Below, one piece after another: positions 50,685-59,186 of a stretch of DNA of 64,000 nt (position 1 is the stretch's first letter; each line of letters begins with the position of its first letter). The DNA is from a halophilic archaeon SHRA6. Lineage in GTDB: Archaea > Halobacteriota > Halobacteria > Halobacteriales > Haloferacaceae. The translations under genes and the position numbers were made by a program. The stretch covers positions 496,001-560,000 of the forward strand of contig SOPS01000004.1 of NCBI GenBank assembly GCA_005239175.1, written 5' to 3'. The notes below the pieces were generated by a model. That model did not search any database. It had not been told where the DNA came from and saw only the letters and a program-made list of their open reading frames with translations.

Positions 50685-51128
50685 TTAGACGTACTCTTCG
50701 TTTTCGTTTTTTAATTCATCGAGGTACTCGTGGGCCTCTTCGAAGATCTCTCGCGGTCCGTCTTGGGTGATCGTGTTGAGCGCCTGTTCGTAGTCGCGCC
50801 ACTGCAGGTCGCGGTGTTCTTTCGAGAGTTCTGCGCTGGCTTCGAACGAATGGGCGATGAACAGATGAACCGTCTTGTGAATCGTCGTCCCATTCGCCTC
50901 GAACACGTAGTCGTAGTCCTTGCGGAACCCGTCGATGAGGCGGAAGTCCTCGATGCCCGCCTCCTCCTGTACTTCTCTGATCGCGGTTTGCTGAAGCTCC
51001 TCGTCCCCTTCGACACCGCCTTTGGGGAACTCCCAGTCCCCCGGTCGGCTCTTCAGGAGCAAATACTCCCGGTGGCCGCGGGTGTCGCGGAAGAGGATCG
51101 CTCCAGCACTCACTGCCTCTACCGTCAT
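50685..51128 (-). CDS. NUDIX hydrolase (bis(5'-nucleosyl)-tetraphosphatase-like)
   Basis: The 147-residue NUDIX protein has the box GGVEGDEELQQTAIREVQEEAGI complete (Gx5Ex7REUxEExGU), preceded by SRPGDWEFPKGG, typical of Ap4A hydrolases. It ends with an acidic Asn/Glu tail. The start at 51128 is just before VEAVSAGAILFRD, where the fold begins. It lies 27 bp upstream of the DUF5787 gene in the same direction. Confidence 0.92.
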   Translation of the reverse strand: MTVEAVSAGAILFRDTRGHREYLLLKSRPGDWEFPKGGVEGDEELQQTAIREVQEEAGIEDFRLIDGFRKDYDYVFEANGTTIHKTVHLFIAHSFEASAELSKEHRDLQWRDYEQALNTITQDGPREIFEEAHEYLDELKNENEEYV

Positions 51129-51292
51129 TAACCACGAGTAAGCAACCCCATCGTAAGAGCGTATCGGAGCACAGAACAGAGATAGATCAGATGACCGGCG
51201 TGTGAACGGCTGGCGCGGGTTTGCTTCTCGCGGGCGATCGGGGTAGGTGCGTTTTTTACGCTTGCCGACCACAGAACGGATACGACCGCACA

Positions 51293-51625
51293 ATGGCTTT
51301 CGTTACAAAACTCCGATTTCAGTCCGGCGACCGTACTGTCCTTGAAAACACCGTGACCGAGATCAAATCGATCGTCGAGCGCAAAGGCGGCGAGTGCAAA
51401 GGCCCACACTCTGCGCCGCCCGATCGACTCTTCGTCCCTCAGCAACAGACGCTCGCACCCGGCGAGAGCTTCCCGGACTGGGAGTACACCGTCTACACCC
51501 GCAAGATGGAGATCCACAACGCCGATCACATCGCCAGACAGGTCGGACACATGGACTTCCCTGACTCAGTACACGTCGAGATCGAGGTTGAGCAGAAACG
51601 ACCGCTCGGACACCGAAGTAACTGA
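51293..51625 (+). CDS. uS10-like ribosomal protein paralogue
   Basis: The 110-residue protein resembles ribosomal protein S10 (uS10/mL48 fold): TKLRFQSGDRTVLENTVTEIKSIVERKGGECKGPHSAPPDRLFVPQ and WEYTVYTRKMEIHNADHIARQ, ending DFPDSVHVEIEVEQKR. True haloarchaeal S10 lies in the tuf operon; this solitary gene is probably the known haloarchaeal paralogue of unknown role. A TTTTTTAC element precedes it. Confidence 0.85.
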   Translation: MAFVTKLRFQSGDRTVLENTVTEIKSIVERKGGECKGPHSAPPDRLFVPQQQTLAPGESFPDWEYTVYTRKMEIHNADHIARQVGHMDFPDSVHVEIEVEQKRPLGHRSN

Positions 51626-51714
51626 CACAGCCACGATTTTGATCGACCGGTCGACCCACTGTGCGGCTCGCCGACTTCTCACCTTTTATCTCCGCTGAGT
51701 GTCTGCATCGACGT

Positions 51715-52992
51715 ATGAGTACTGACGTACCCGACGAACTCATTTCTGTCCGACGACGGCTCCACGAACGTCCCGAACCCGCCTGGCGGGAGTTTTACAC
51801 CACCGCAGTGCTGCTCGAAGAACTTCGAACTCGGGACCTCGATGAACTACACTACGGCCGTGACATCCACGCTGACGGGGCGCGGCTGAATGTTCCTGAC
51901 GATGAGGAGCTCGATATCTGGCGATCGCGCGCGATCGAGGCTGGTGCGGACCCCGAAACCGTCGCGGAACTCGAGGATGGATTTACCGGCGCGATCGCCG
52001 TCCTGAAACGCGGCGATGGCCCGACTGTCGGCCTGCGTGTCGACATCGACGGACTTCCAATTCTCGAAGCCGACGAGGAGGACCACGCCCCAACCGCCGA
52101 GGGATTCCGATCGAAAAACGAGGGGTACATGCACGCCTGCGGGCACGACGCGCACGCGACAATCGGACTCGGCGTACTCGATGCGATCGCAGACAGCGAC
52201 TTTCAGGGAACGCTGAAGGTGTTCTTCCAGCCCGGCGAGGAGGCGATCGTTGGCGGCAAACCGATGGCCGAATCGGGTCACCTCGACGATGTTGACTCGC
52301 TGCTCGCGGTTCACATCGGCCTCGATCACCCCTCCGGCGAGGTTGTCGCCGGTATCGAGGGCTTCCTGGCAGTCACGCAGTTCCGCGCGACGTTCCACGG
52401 TTCGCCAGCACACGCTGGCGCACGGCCCGAAGAGGGCGACAACGCCGTCCAGGCGATGGCGACCGCGATCTCGAACCTCTACGGGATCGCCAGACACGCC
52501 GACGGCGAGACGCGGGTCAACGCCGGGTTGGTCGGCGGCGGCACGGCGACGAACATCATCCCCGAGGAGGCATTCATCGAAGGCGAAGTTCGTGGCGAGA
52601 CGACTGAGCTAATGGAGTACATGGTCGATCGTGCCGATACCGTGCTCGAGTCGGCAGCGGAGATGCACAACTGCACAGTCGACCTCGAAGAGCTTGGGGA
52701 GGCACCAAGTGCGGTTAGCGACGATGAACTCATCTCGATCGTCTCGTCGGTCGCGGGCGAAACTGCGGGCGTCAGTTCAGTCATCGACCGCGACACGCTC
52801 GGTGGGAGTGAGGATGCGACGTATCTCATGCAGACTGTCCAGGCTCAGGGCGGCACCGCCGCATACGTCGGTGTGGGCACCGACCATCCGGGTGGCCACC
52901 ACACGCGAACGTTTGACGTGGTCGAAGCGGACATCCAGATTGCGATCGATGTGTTGGCTGGGTCGATCCAGCGAGTTGCAGCGGAATCGTAA
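51715..52992 (+). CDS. M20-family amidohydrolase (aminoacylase/IAA-amino acid hydrolase-like)
   Basis: The 425-residue zinc peptidase-type amidohydrolase of the AbgB/hippurate hydrolase group has RRRLHERPEPAWREFYT, VGLRVDIDGLPILE, MHACGHDAHATIGLG (metal and catalytic residues), FFQPGEEAIVGG (general base Glu) and the dimerisation domain with FHGSPAHAGARPEEGDNAVQA. The insertion before the metal site (residues about 40-90) is longer than in most relatives. It cleaves N-acyl or N-aryl amino acids. ATG 51715 is the only good start. Confidence 0.92.
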   Translation: MSTDVPDELISVRRRLHERPEPAWREFYTTAVLLEELRTRDLDELHYGRDIHADGARLNVPDDEELDIWRSRAIEAGADPETVAELEDGFTGAIAVLKRGDGPTVGLRVDIDGLPILEADEEDHAPTAEGFRSKNEGYMHACGHDAHATIGLGVLDAIADSDFQGTLKVFFQPGEEAIVGGKPMAESGHLDDVDSLLAVHIGLDHPSGEVVAGIEGFLAVTQFRATFHGSPAHAGARPEEGDNAVQAMATAISNLYGIARHADGETRVNAGLVGGGTATNIIPEEAFIEGEVRGETTELMEYMVDRADTVLESAAEMHNCTVDLEELGEAPSAVSDDELISIVSSVAGETAGVSSVIDRDTLGGSEDATYLMQTVQAQGGTAAYVGVGTDHPGGHHTRTFDVVEADIQIAIDVLAGSIQRVAAES

Positions 52993-53025
52993 GTCAGTAT
53001 CGAACGCCCAGCGGTCTGAAAATAC

Positions 53026-53106
53026 GCTGTTTGGGGACCAATGAGGTTTGGGAATGTGCTGTTTGGGGACCAATGAGGTTTGGGAATGTGCTGTTTGGGG
53101 ACCAAT
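53026..53106. repeat. 32-bp perfect tandem repeat (2.5 copies)
   Basis: Units begin at 53026, 53058 and 53090; the first two are identical over 32 bp (GCTGTTTGGGGACCAATGAG, then GTTTGGGAATGT) and the third stops after 17 bp. It lies in the gap between the amidohydrolase and universal stress protein genes. Copies are directly adjacent, so this is not CRISPR. Confidence 0.95.
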
Positions 53107-53171
53107 TGATCGCCACACAGTAAGAACGGCACATAACTATTCGTGTGATGAACCCGTATACTCACCTGTAA

Positions 53172-53177
53172 GGTGAT
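53172..53177 (+). promoter_or_regulatory. Shine-Dalgarno deciding the universal stress protein start
   Basis: GGTGAT lies four bases before the ATG at 53182, complementary to the 3' end of 16S rRNA. It favours this ATG over the in-frame GTG at 53173, which lies inside the site. Confidence 0.6.
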
Positions 53178-53181
53178 AAAC

Positions 53182-53607
53182 ATGACTAACACAATACTCG
53201 TTGCGACAGACGGCAGCGACGGCGCAGACGTGGCTGTCGATCGCGCGATCGAACTGGCCGACGCAATGAACGCTACCCTGCACGCAATGCACGTCATCGA
53301 AGATATCGACGCGATCGTCGCGCCGATGACTGCCGAACAGGATACGGTTCGCAAAGGGACAGAGGCGTACGCTGAGGAGGTCCTCGGCGATGTCGCCGAT
53401 CGCGCCGAAGCGGCGGGCGTTCCGTGTGAGACGACAATCAAGCGTGGGGTGCCGAACGAACGAATTCTCGGCTACGTGGCGAACGTCGACGCCGATATGA
53501 TTGTGCTGGGCGCACTGGGTCGATCGAGCCTCGTGGACGTGTTGCTCGGAAGCACGGCTGACAGGGTCAGCAGGCGCAGCGACGTGTCGGTCCTGCTGGC
53601 GCGGTAA
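53182..53607 (+). CDS. Universal stress protein (UspA family)
   Basis: The 141-residue single Usp domain has ILVATDGSDGADVAVDRAIELA at the N-terminus and the nucleotide-binding GALGRSSLVDVLLGSTADRVSRRSDVSVLLAR, which fits G-2x-G-9x-G(S/T): it is an ATP-binding type. Cytoplasmic stress protein. The upstream region contains the 32-bp repeat. Confidence 0.95.
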   Translation: MTNTILVATDGSDGADVAVDRAIELADAMNATLHAMHVIEDIDAIVAPMTAEQDTVRKGTEAYAEEVLGDVADRAEAAGVPCETTIKRGVPNERILGYVANVDADMIVLGALGRSSLVDVLLGSTADRVSRRSDVSVLLAR

Positions 53608-53641
53608 CGAGTGTGAAACGTCACTCGCAGCTAGCAGTTTT

Positions 53642-55012
53642 TTAGTACTTTGGATCCGCACCGGTCGTCTCGTAGACGCGGTCGAGAATCGCATCGCGCT
53701 GGCGCTGCCAACCGGCCATCGCCGCAGGTGTCGAGGGGTATCGGCCGTAGTGGTCGATGAGTTCTTCTGCGAGTCGTTTTGCCCGGTAGAACTCGAGGAT
53801 CTGTTCCCAGTAGCCGTAGCTCTTTTTTGCCGTTCGAAGCGCTAACCGCGGGCCAACAGAGGCCTTTCCGCCGTAGAGTGCCTCTGCGAGCTTTTCGCCG
53901 GGAAGTGCCGCGAGCAACCCCATCAACTCATCGACGTCCACCGCAGTCGAGAGGATATTGTACACGTCGAGTCCAGCGTACCGGTGCCCGTAGTGTTCCA
54001 TGACGCGTTCGTTGTAGTGCCACAGTGACGCCTCGCTCACGTCGCCTGCCGAAATCGCCCGAACCGCCTGCTCAGCGGCGTACTTGCCGCCGTAGGCCGC
54101 GCCGGCGATCCCACCACCAGTCGTCGGGTTGACGTGGCCGGCGGCGTCACCGATCGCCATGTAGCCGTTCGCGACTGCTGAATCGTAGGGTCGGCGAGTA
54201 GGCAGCGCTGCCCCGAGTTTGTCGGTGACGGTTGCGTTTTTGAACTCCGGGCGATTTCTGAGGTCCTGTTTCAGATCTTCGATCATCTGCATCGGCTCTT
54301 CGTTCATCTGAAAGCCGAGTCCAGCGTTGATCGTCGTGGCCGTCCGCGGGAAGTACCACAGATATCCTGCCGCGCGTTTCGTCGGCTTGAACACCAGCGC
54401 GTCCTTCCATTCGACCGGTTCGTCGACCTCGACAATCTCGCGGTAGGCCGAACAGAACTGCGAGTACCGGACGTTCGTGTCGAAGTGTGTACCCGAAAAG
54501 TCTGTTTTGTCCTGCAAGAGCGACAGCGAACCCGCCCCGTCGAGAACGACTTCCGCGTCATACGTGACGGGGTCGCCTTTTCGGGTCCCGCGCACACCGG
54601 TGACGGTCCCGTCGTCGTCCTGGACGACATCTTGGACGACGGTGTCGTAGTGGATCTCCGCGCCGGCGTTCGTTGCCCCCTCGATGATCCGGCGGCCGTA
54701 CTCCCAGCGATCGATCACAGCGAGTTCACCTGGCACCGGAATTTCAAGAACCGTGTCCTCGCTCGGAATCTCGAAGCGACCGTGGTCGACCTCGGTATTG
54801 GTAAAGGAGGGTTCGATCTGCGACCGAGGGATTGAATCGGGGAAGTTGCCCGCACCCTTCAGCGCGTCACCGCAAGCGATGTGTCCGGCCTCTGATTCGT
54901 CCTTTCGCTCGACAATGACCGTGTCGAGCCCGGCGTTGGCCGCCGTCGCGGCGGCGTAACAGCCGGATGTGCCCGCCCCGACGACGACGAGATCGTAGCT
55001 GAGATCGCTCAT
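53642..55012 (-). CDS. Geranylgeranyl reductase-family FAD oxidoreductase
   Basis: The 456-residue flavoprotein opens with the FAD-binding YDLVVVGAGTSGCYAAATAANAG and VIVERKDESEAGHIACGD, and has the second FAD motif MAIGDAAGHVNPTTGGGIAGA. The last 100 residues are a helical substrate/membrane-associated domain. The family includes digeranylgeranylglycerophospholipid reductases that saturate archaeal lipid chains; whether this paralogue is the lipid enzyme is not decidable. ATG 55012 precedes the FAD motif; the upstream extension has no similarity. Confidence 0.85.
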   Translation of the reverse strand: MSDLSYDLVVVGAGTSGCYAAATAANAGLDTVIVERKDESEAGHIACGDALKGAGNFPDSIPRSQIEPSFTNTEVDHGRFEIPSEDTVLEIPVPGELAVIDRWEYGRRIIEGATNAGAEIHYDTVVQDVVQDDDGTVTGVRGTRKGDPVTYDAEVVLDGAGSLSLLQDKTDFSGTHFDTNVRYSQFCSAYREIVEVDEPVEWKDALVFKPTKRAAGYLWYFPRTATTINAGLGFQMNEEPMQMIEDLKQDLRNRPEFKNATVTDKLGAALPTRRPYDSAVANGYMAIGDAAGHVNPTTGGGIAGAAYGGKYAAEQAVRAISAGDVSEASLWHYNERVMEHYGHRYAGLDVYNILSTAVDVDELMGLLAALPGEKLAEALYGGKASVGPRLALRTAKKSYGYWEQILEFYRAKRLAEELIDHYGRYPSTPAAMAGWQRQRDAILDRVYETTGADPKY

Positions 55013-55116
55013 TGGTTGGAATGACCGCCCCATTAGCAAAACTCTTTATTCACATCCTGACGGCGATCGGTCGACGCAAATGGGACCGATTGAGCCTCGC
55101 CTGCCTCTGTCAAGGT

Positions 55117-56181
55117 TCACTCTTCGGTTTCGTAGTGCTCGCCAGCGGCTTTCGGGATCCGAGTTCGGCCAACAAACGCCAACACGAGAATGACGACAAT
55201 GTAGGGAATCGTCTGGACGAGCGTGTCGGGGATCGCATACCCCAACTGCTGGAGCCGAATCTGGATTGCCTCAAGCCCGCCAAAGAGTAGCGACGCGCCG
55301 AATGCCCCGAGTGGGTTGTAGTTGCCGAACAGATATGCGACGATCGCGATGAAGCCCCGCCCCTCGACCATTGTCTCGCCGGTGCCACCGAAGAGGCCAA
55401 TCGTCAGTGACAGTGATGCCCCGCCCATCCCGGCAAAAACGCCTGACAGGAGTACGCCAGCATATCGGACCCGTGAGACGCTGACGCCCGCGGTATCGAG
55501 CGCTCGCGGGTTCTCACCGGCTGCACGGATGTATCGCCCGAACGAGGTCCGATACAGAACCACCCACGCGATCGCGACCGATGCGATCATGATCACGATC
55601 GGCCAGTTGCCGATCGTCACGCCGAGGCTGCCGCTGTCACGGCTGCCGAAGTACAGCGTCGAGGCGAACGGCGCGAGCCCAAGCGCGATGAGCCACACTG
55701 CGAGCCCAGCGATAATCTGGTCGGCCTTGAACTCGATACAGACGACGGCGAAGACCCACGCGAGAACAACGCTCGCGAGGACGCCCCCGGCAAAGCCGAT
55801 CCAGATCGCGGGAATGAATGCGATCGTTGTGTCCGGACCGAGGACCGCCGTGAGGTACACGGCGGCGAACGCCGAGATGATGAGAAGCCCCTCCAAGCCG
55901 ATGTTGATTACCCCGCTTTTTTCGGCGAAGATCCCGCCGATCGCCGCCAGCGCGATCGGCGTCGAGATCCGCAGCGCCTGCACGAGAACGCTCCATCGGA
56001 AGACGATCCGCGAGAGATCGCCGGCGACCGACGTTGGGAACAGAAGGCCCAACACGCCCAACAGCGCAAGGATCCCAGCGAGGACTCCGAGTACCCGCTT
56101 GATGTACGAGGGACTGGTGAGTCGCGATCGGAGTGAGCTGTCACCCGTGTCCGACTCGAGTGCCCCCTCGTCTTCACTCAT
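55117..56181 (-). CDS. BMP-type ABC transporter permease (second subunit)
   Basis: The 354-residue permease of the simple sugar/nucleoside branch (RbsC/NupQ-like) has SGVINIGLEGLLIISAFAAVY, the family hallmark, and RYIRAAGENPRALDTAGVSVSRVRYAG as coupling loop. About nine helices. Start ATG 56181 is fixed by the strong Shine-Dalgarno at 56186-56194; it overlaps the preceding permease by 8 bp. Confidence 0.93.
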   Translation of the reverse strand: MSEDEGALESDTGDSSLRSRLTSPSYIKRVLGVLAGILALLGVLGLLFPTSVAGDLSRIVFRWSVLVQALRISTPIALAAIGGIFAEKSGVINIGLEGLLIISAFAAVYLTAVLGPDTTIAFIPAIWIGFAGGVLASVVLAWVFAVVCIEFKADQIIAGLAVWLIALGLAPFASTLYFGSRDSGSLGVTIGNWPIVIMIASVAIAWVVLYRTSFGRYIRAAGENPRALDTAGVSVSRVRYAGVLLSGVFAGMGGASLSLTIGLFGGTGETMVEGRGFIAIVAYLFGNYNPLGAFGASLLFGGLEAIQIRLQQLGYAIPDTLVQTIPYIVVILVLAFVGRTRIPKAAGEHYETEE

Positions 56182-57448
56182 CGACATCACCTCCATCAGT
56201 GGCCGCCGCGCCCGGAGCCTGACTGTCGGTTCCCAGCAGCCGTTTGCCGATCATCCGGAAGAACTCCGGCATCGCAACGAAGAGGATGATGAGCCCTCGG
56301 AGCACCCCGATCAAGTCAGAGGGAACATCGGTCTGGAACGCCACCTCGACAGCACCGCCTTTGAGCATACCAAACAGCAGTGCCGCGGGAAGGACACCAA
56401 GCGGGTTGTTCCCCGCTAAGATCGAGACGGTAATCCCGTCGAATCCCAGCGCCGGGACTGAGGACTCCCAACGGGCAGTCTGCATCAACACCCAAAGCGC
56501 CCCGGCGATCCCGCCGAATGCACCCGAAATCGTGAGGCTCCGGACGATCGTCTTCTTCGAGTCGACGCCGCCGTACTCTGCGGCCTCGGGCTGGACCCCG
56601 CTGGTACGGATATCGTAGCCGAAGGACGTGTGTTCGAGCAGGTAGTACAGTCCGGCGATCGCAAATAGTCCGGCAATAAGCCCGAGTTCGCTGAAATTGC
56701 TCGAGGCAGGGAATGCAATCGAGGGCAGTTGTGCATAGTCGGGAATCTCATAGGTCGCAACGACAGAACTCGAAGGATCACGGAAAACAGACGAGACGAG
56801 CACAAACGCGATGTTCGCGGCGATGAAGTTGAGCATGATCGTCGTGATCACCTCGTTCGCGTCCGCGTACGCTTTTAACAGCCCTGGGATCGCGCCGTAC
56901 AGCCCGCCGAAGAGCGCCCCGACAGCAAGGCCGAGGATAATTAAGATCACGCCGCCTGCGAGCCCGGCCGGCACCAGCGGTGCAGCGTACACCATTGCGA
57001 GTGCGGTGGCAAGCGCACCGATGACGAGTTGCCCCTGTGTTCCGATGTTGAACAGTCCCGCACGGAAGGAAATGGCGACCGAGAGGCCAGTAAAGACCAG
57101 AAGCGTCGTCTCTTTGAGCGTAAAGCCGAATCGGAAGTTGAACACCGACCACGACGGGTCAATCAGCCCAGGTTCTCCAAGCAAAAACGGACTCCCGAGC
57201 GCCCCGTTGAACAACAGGAGATAGATCTGTACTGGGTCGTAACAAAACCCGATCGACGTGTACGGCAAATAGAACGCGGCCGTGCTACACTCGGTTACCC
57301 GCCCGGAGACAAGAATGATAACTGCACCGACGAGGATCGCAAAGACCAACGACGCGAGGCTGATGAGCGCACGTTCGGCGGCCGATCGCTCAACAAGCCA
57401 GCCGAGACTCTCACGGATCCGTCCGCGGAGGCGATCGGCGCGGCTCAC
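56174..57448 (-). CDS. BMP-type ABC transporter permease (first subunit)
   Basis: The 424-residue permease has a long external loop after the first helix (VTECSTAAFYLPYTSIGFCYDP), then FRAGLFNIGTQGQLVIGALATA, the same GLFNIG hallmark as its partner, and IRTSGVQPEAAEYGGVDSKKT as coupling loop. It overlaps the ATPase gene by 4 bp and its partner by 8 bp. Together they form the membrane channel. Confidence 0.93.
   Translation of the reverse strand: MSRADRLRGRIRESLGWLVERSAAERALISLASLVFAILVGAVIILVSGRVTECSTAAFYLPYTSIGFCYDPVQIYLLLFNGALGSPFLLGEPGLIDPSWSVFNFRFGFTLKETTLLVFTGLSVAISFRAGLFNIGTQGQLVIGALATALAMVYAAPLVPAGLAGGVILIILGLAVGALFGGLYGAIPGLLKAYADANEVITTIMLNFIAANIAFVLVSSVFRDPSSSVVATYEIPDYAQLPSIAFPASSNFSELGLIAGLFAIAGLYYLLEHTSFGYDIRTSGVQPEAAEYGGVDSKKTIVRSLTISGAFGGIAGALWVLMQTARWESSVPALGFDGITVSILAGNNPLGVLPAALLFGMLKGGAVEVAFQTDVPSDLIGVLRGLIILFVAMPEFFRMIGKRLLGTDSQAPGAAATDGGDVDE
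56186..56194 (-). promoter_or_regulatory. Shine-Dalgarno of the second BMP-type permease
   Basis: Read leftward, GGAGGTGAT lies four bases ahead of ATG 56181 and inside the end of the upstream permease gene. It is a full complement of the 16S rRNA 3' end and decides the start against the ATG at 56196, which it directly follows. Confidence 0.75.
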
Positions 57449-59037
57449 AATTTCCCCCCAGTATTGTCCGCCTCATCATCGGTTGTACTCTCAGTGTCAG
57501 CCAAGGTTGCGTCGACCCCACCATCGATCGATTCGCCAGCCATCAACAGTCCGATCTCTTCTTCGGTCACCGAGGCGGGATCGACGACGCCGCTGAAGGA
57601 GCCGTCGTGCATGACCGCCAATCGGTCCGAAAGGCTCTGGACTTCCGAGAGGTTCGAAGAGATCAACAACACGGCCGCGCCGGCCATCCGGAGCGCCTGT
57701 AGCTGTTCGTGGATGAACTCCATCGCACCGATATCGACGCCGCGAGTCGGGTGCGTCGCCACGACGAGTTTGGGCTCACGATCGAACTCCCGCCCGACGA
57801 TGAACTTCTGTTGATTCCCCCCAGAGAGCGATCCTGCGGTCGAGGCAGCGTTTGGCGGTCGGACGTCGTATTCGGCGATAATATCTTCGGCGTGCTCGGT
57901 GGCACGATCCCAGTTGATCCGGCCGTTCTTCGCGAACTCTGTCGCACGTTGGCTGCCAAGAATGCCGTTTTCGACGAGATCGAACGGCATCACCATCCCG
58001 CGCTCTTGTCTGTCTTCCGGGACGTATGCGATTCCCGCACCAATTCGCTCGCGCCGTGACAACTGCTCCAACGGTTTACCACGGTACGTCATCGATCCGG
58101 ATTTCGTCGATCGAAGCCCAGTAATCGCCTCAACCAGTTCCGATTGGCCGTTGCCGTCGACCCCAGCGATGCCGAATATCTCGCCCTCGCGAATGGAAAA
58201 GGACACGTCTGAGACAGCCTCGACCCCGCGATCGTCCTCTGCAAATATGTCATCCACAGATAGCACAACTTCTCCGGGTTCGTTCGCCGAGAGCTGTGGC
58301 TCCATGAGAACTTCTCGGCCGACCATCCGCTTTGCAAGTTCTTCGCGCGTCACCGTGTTGGCGTCCATTGTTCCGACGTTTTTCCCGTTGCGGAGAATAG
58401 TGATCTCGTCAGCAGCCTCCATCGCCTCACCCAGCTTGTGCGTAATGAAAATGATCGTCTTGCCCTGTGCGGTGAGCTCTGTGAGAACCTCGAACAGTTC
58501 GTCGACCTCCTGTGGGGTGAGTACCGCTGTCGGCTCATCGAGGATGAGAATGTCTGCGCCGCGATACAGCGCTTTGAGGATCTCGACGCGTTGTTGGACA
58601 CCGACGCTAACGTCTTCGATCGGCGCGGTTGGATCGACATCAAAGCCGTACCGCTCGCTCAGTTTGCGGACCTCTTTGATGGCCTGCTCGTGGTCGACGA
58701 GCAGCCCCCCATACTTTTTTGGTTCGTTGCCGAGCACAACGTTCTCGGCGATCGTCATCGGGTCGACAAGCATGAAGTGCTGGTGGATCATGCCGATGCC
58801 GATGTCGATCGCATCGCTTGGAGAGTCGAAGGAGCGCTCAATGCCGTTGATATGAATCTTGCCCTCTGTTGGCTGGTACAGCCCGTAGAGGACGTTCATT
58901 AGTGTCGTTTTCCCGGCGCCGTTCTCGCCGAGCAGCGCGTGAACCGTCCCCTCCTCAACAACGAGATCGACGGCATCGTTGGCAACGACCCCCGGAAACC
59001 GCTTGGTAATGGTATCGAGATGGACCGCGGGTGTCAT
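57445..59037 (-). CDS. BMP-type ABC transporter ATPase (double NBD)
   Basis: The 530-residue ATPase has two ABC cassettes. The first is complete: Walker A GENGAGKTT, VSVGVQQRVEIL, Walker B LILDEPTAVL, H-loop ITHKLGEAM. The second has GVDGNGQSEL in place of a P-loop (as in RbsA and NupO) and keeps SLSGGNQQKFIVG. It energises nucleoside or sugar import with the two permeases. ATG 59037 is chosen because a TATA-like TTTATGA sits about 27 bases upstream, and the next conserved residues (VHLDTITKRFPG) follow immediately. Confidence 0.94.
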   Translation of the reverse strand: MTPAVHLDTITKRFPGVVANDAVDLVVEEGTVHALLGENGAGKTTLMNVLYGLYQPTEGKIHINGIERSFDSPSDAIDIGIGMIHQHFMLVDPMTIAENVVLGNEPKKYGGLLVDHEQAIKEVRKLSERYGFDVDPTAPIEDVSVGVQQRVEILKALYRGADILILDEPTAVLTPQEVDELFEVLTELTAQGKTIIFITHKLGEAMEAADEITILRNGKNVGTMDANTVTREELAKRMVGREVLMEPQLSANEPGEVVLSVDDIFAEDDRGVEAVSDVSFSIREGEIFGIAGVDGNGQSELVEAITGLRSTKSGSMTYRGKPLEQLSRRERIGAGIAYVPEDRQERGMVMPFDLVENGILGSQRATEFAKNGRINWDRATEHAEDIIAEYDVRPPNAASTAGSLSGGNQQKFIVGREFDREPKLVVATHPTRGVDIGAMEFIHEQLQALRMAGAAVLLISSNLSEVQSLSDRLAVMHDGSFSGVVDPASVTEEEIGLLMAGESIDGGVDATLADTESTTDDEADNTGGKL

Positions 59038-59186
59038 CTGCCCTGTGGTTTTGTTGGTGGTTTCATAAACCCGTGGATACTCGCTCTGACCGAAAGTCAC
59101 TCAGTTCCGTTTCGAGCGTATCGAATGTTCAAACACTTCGACCGAACATCGTTCCTACCCCTGTGTGTTCGGATCGAATTTCGTCC

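Noticed and set aside
51171-51293. Small coding frames in the gap before the uS10-like gene
   Set aside because: Frames are closed within a few codons; the gap holds only a promoter-like T-run.
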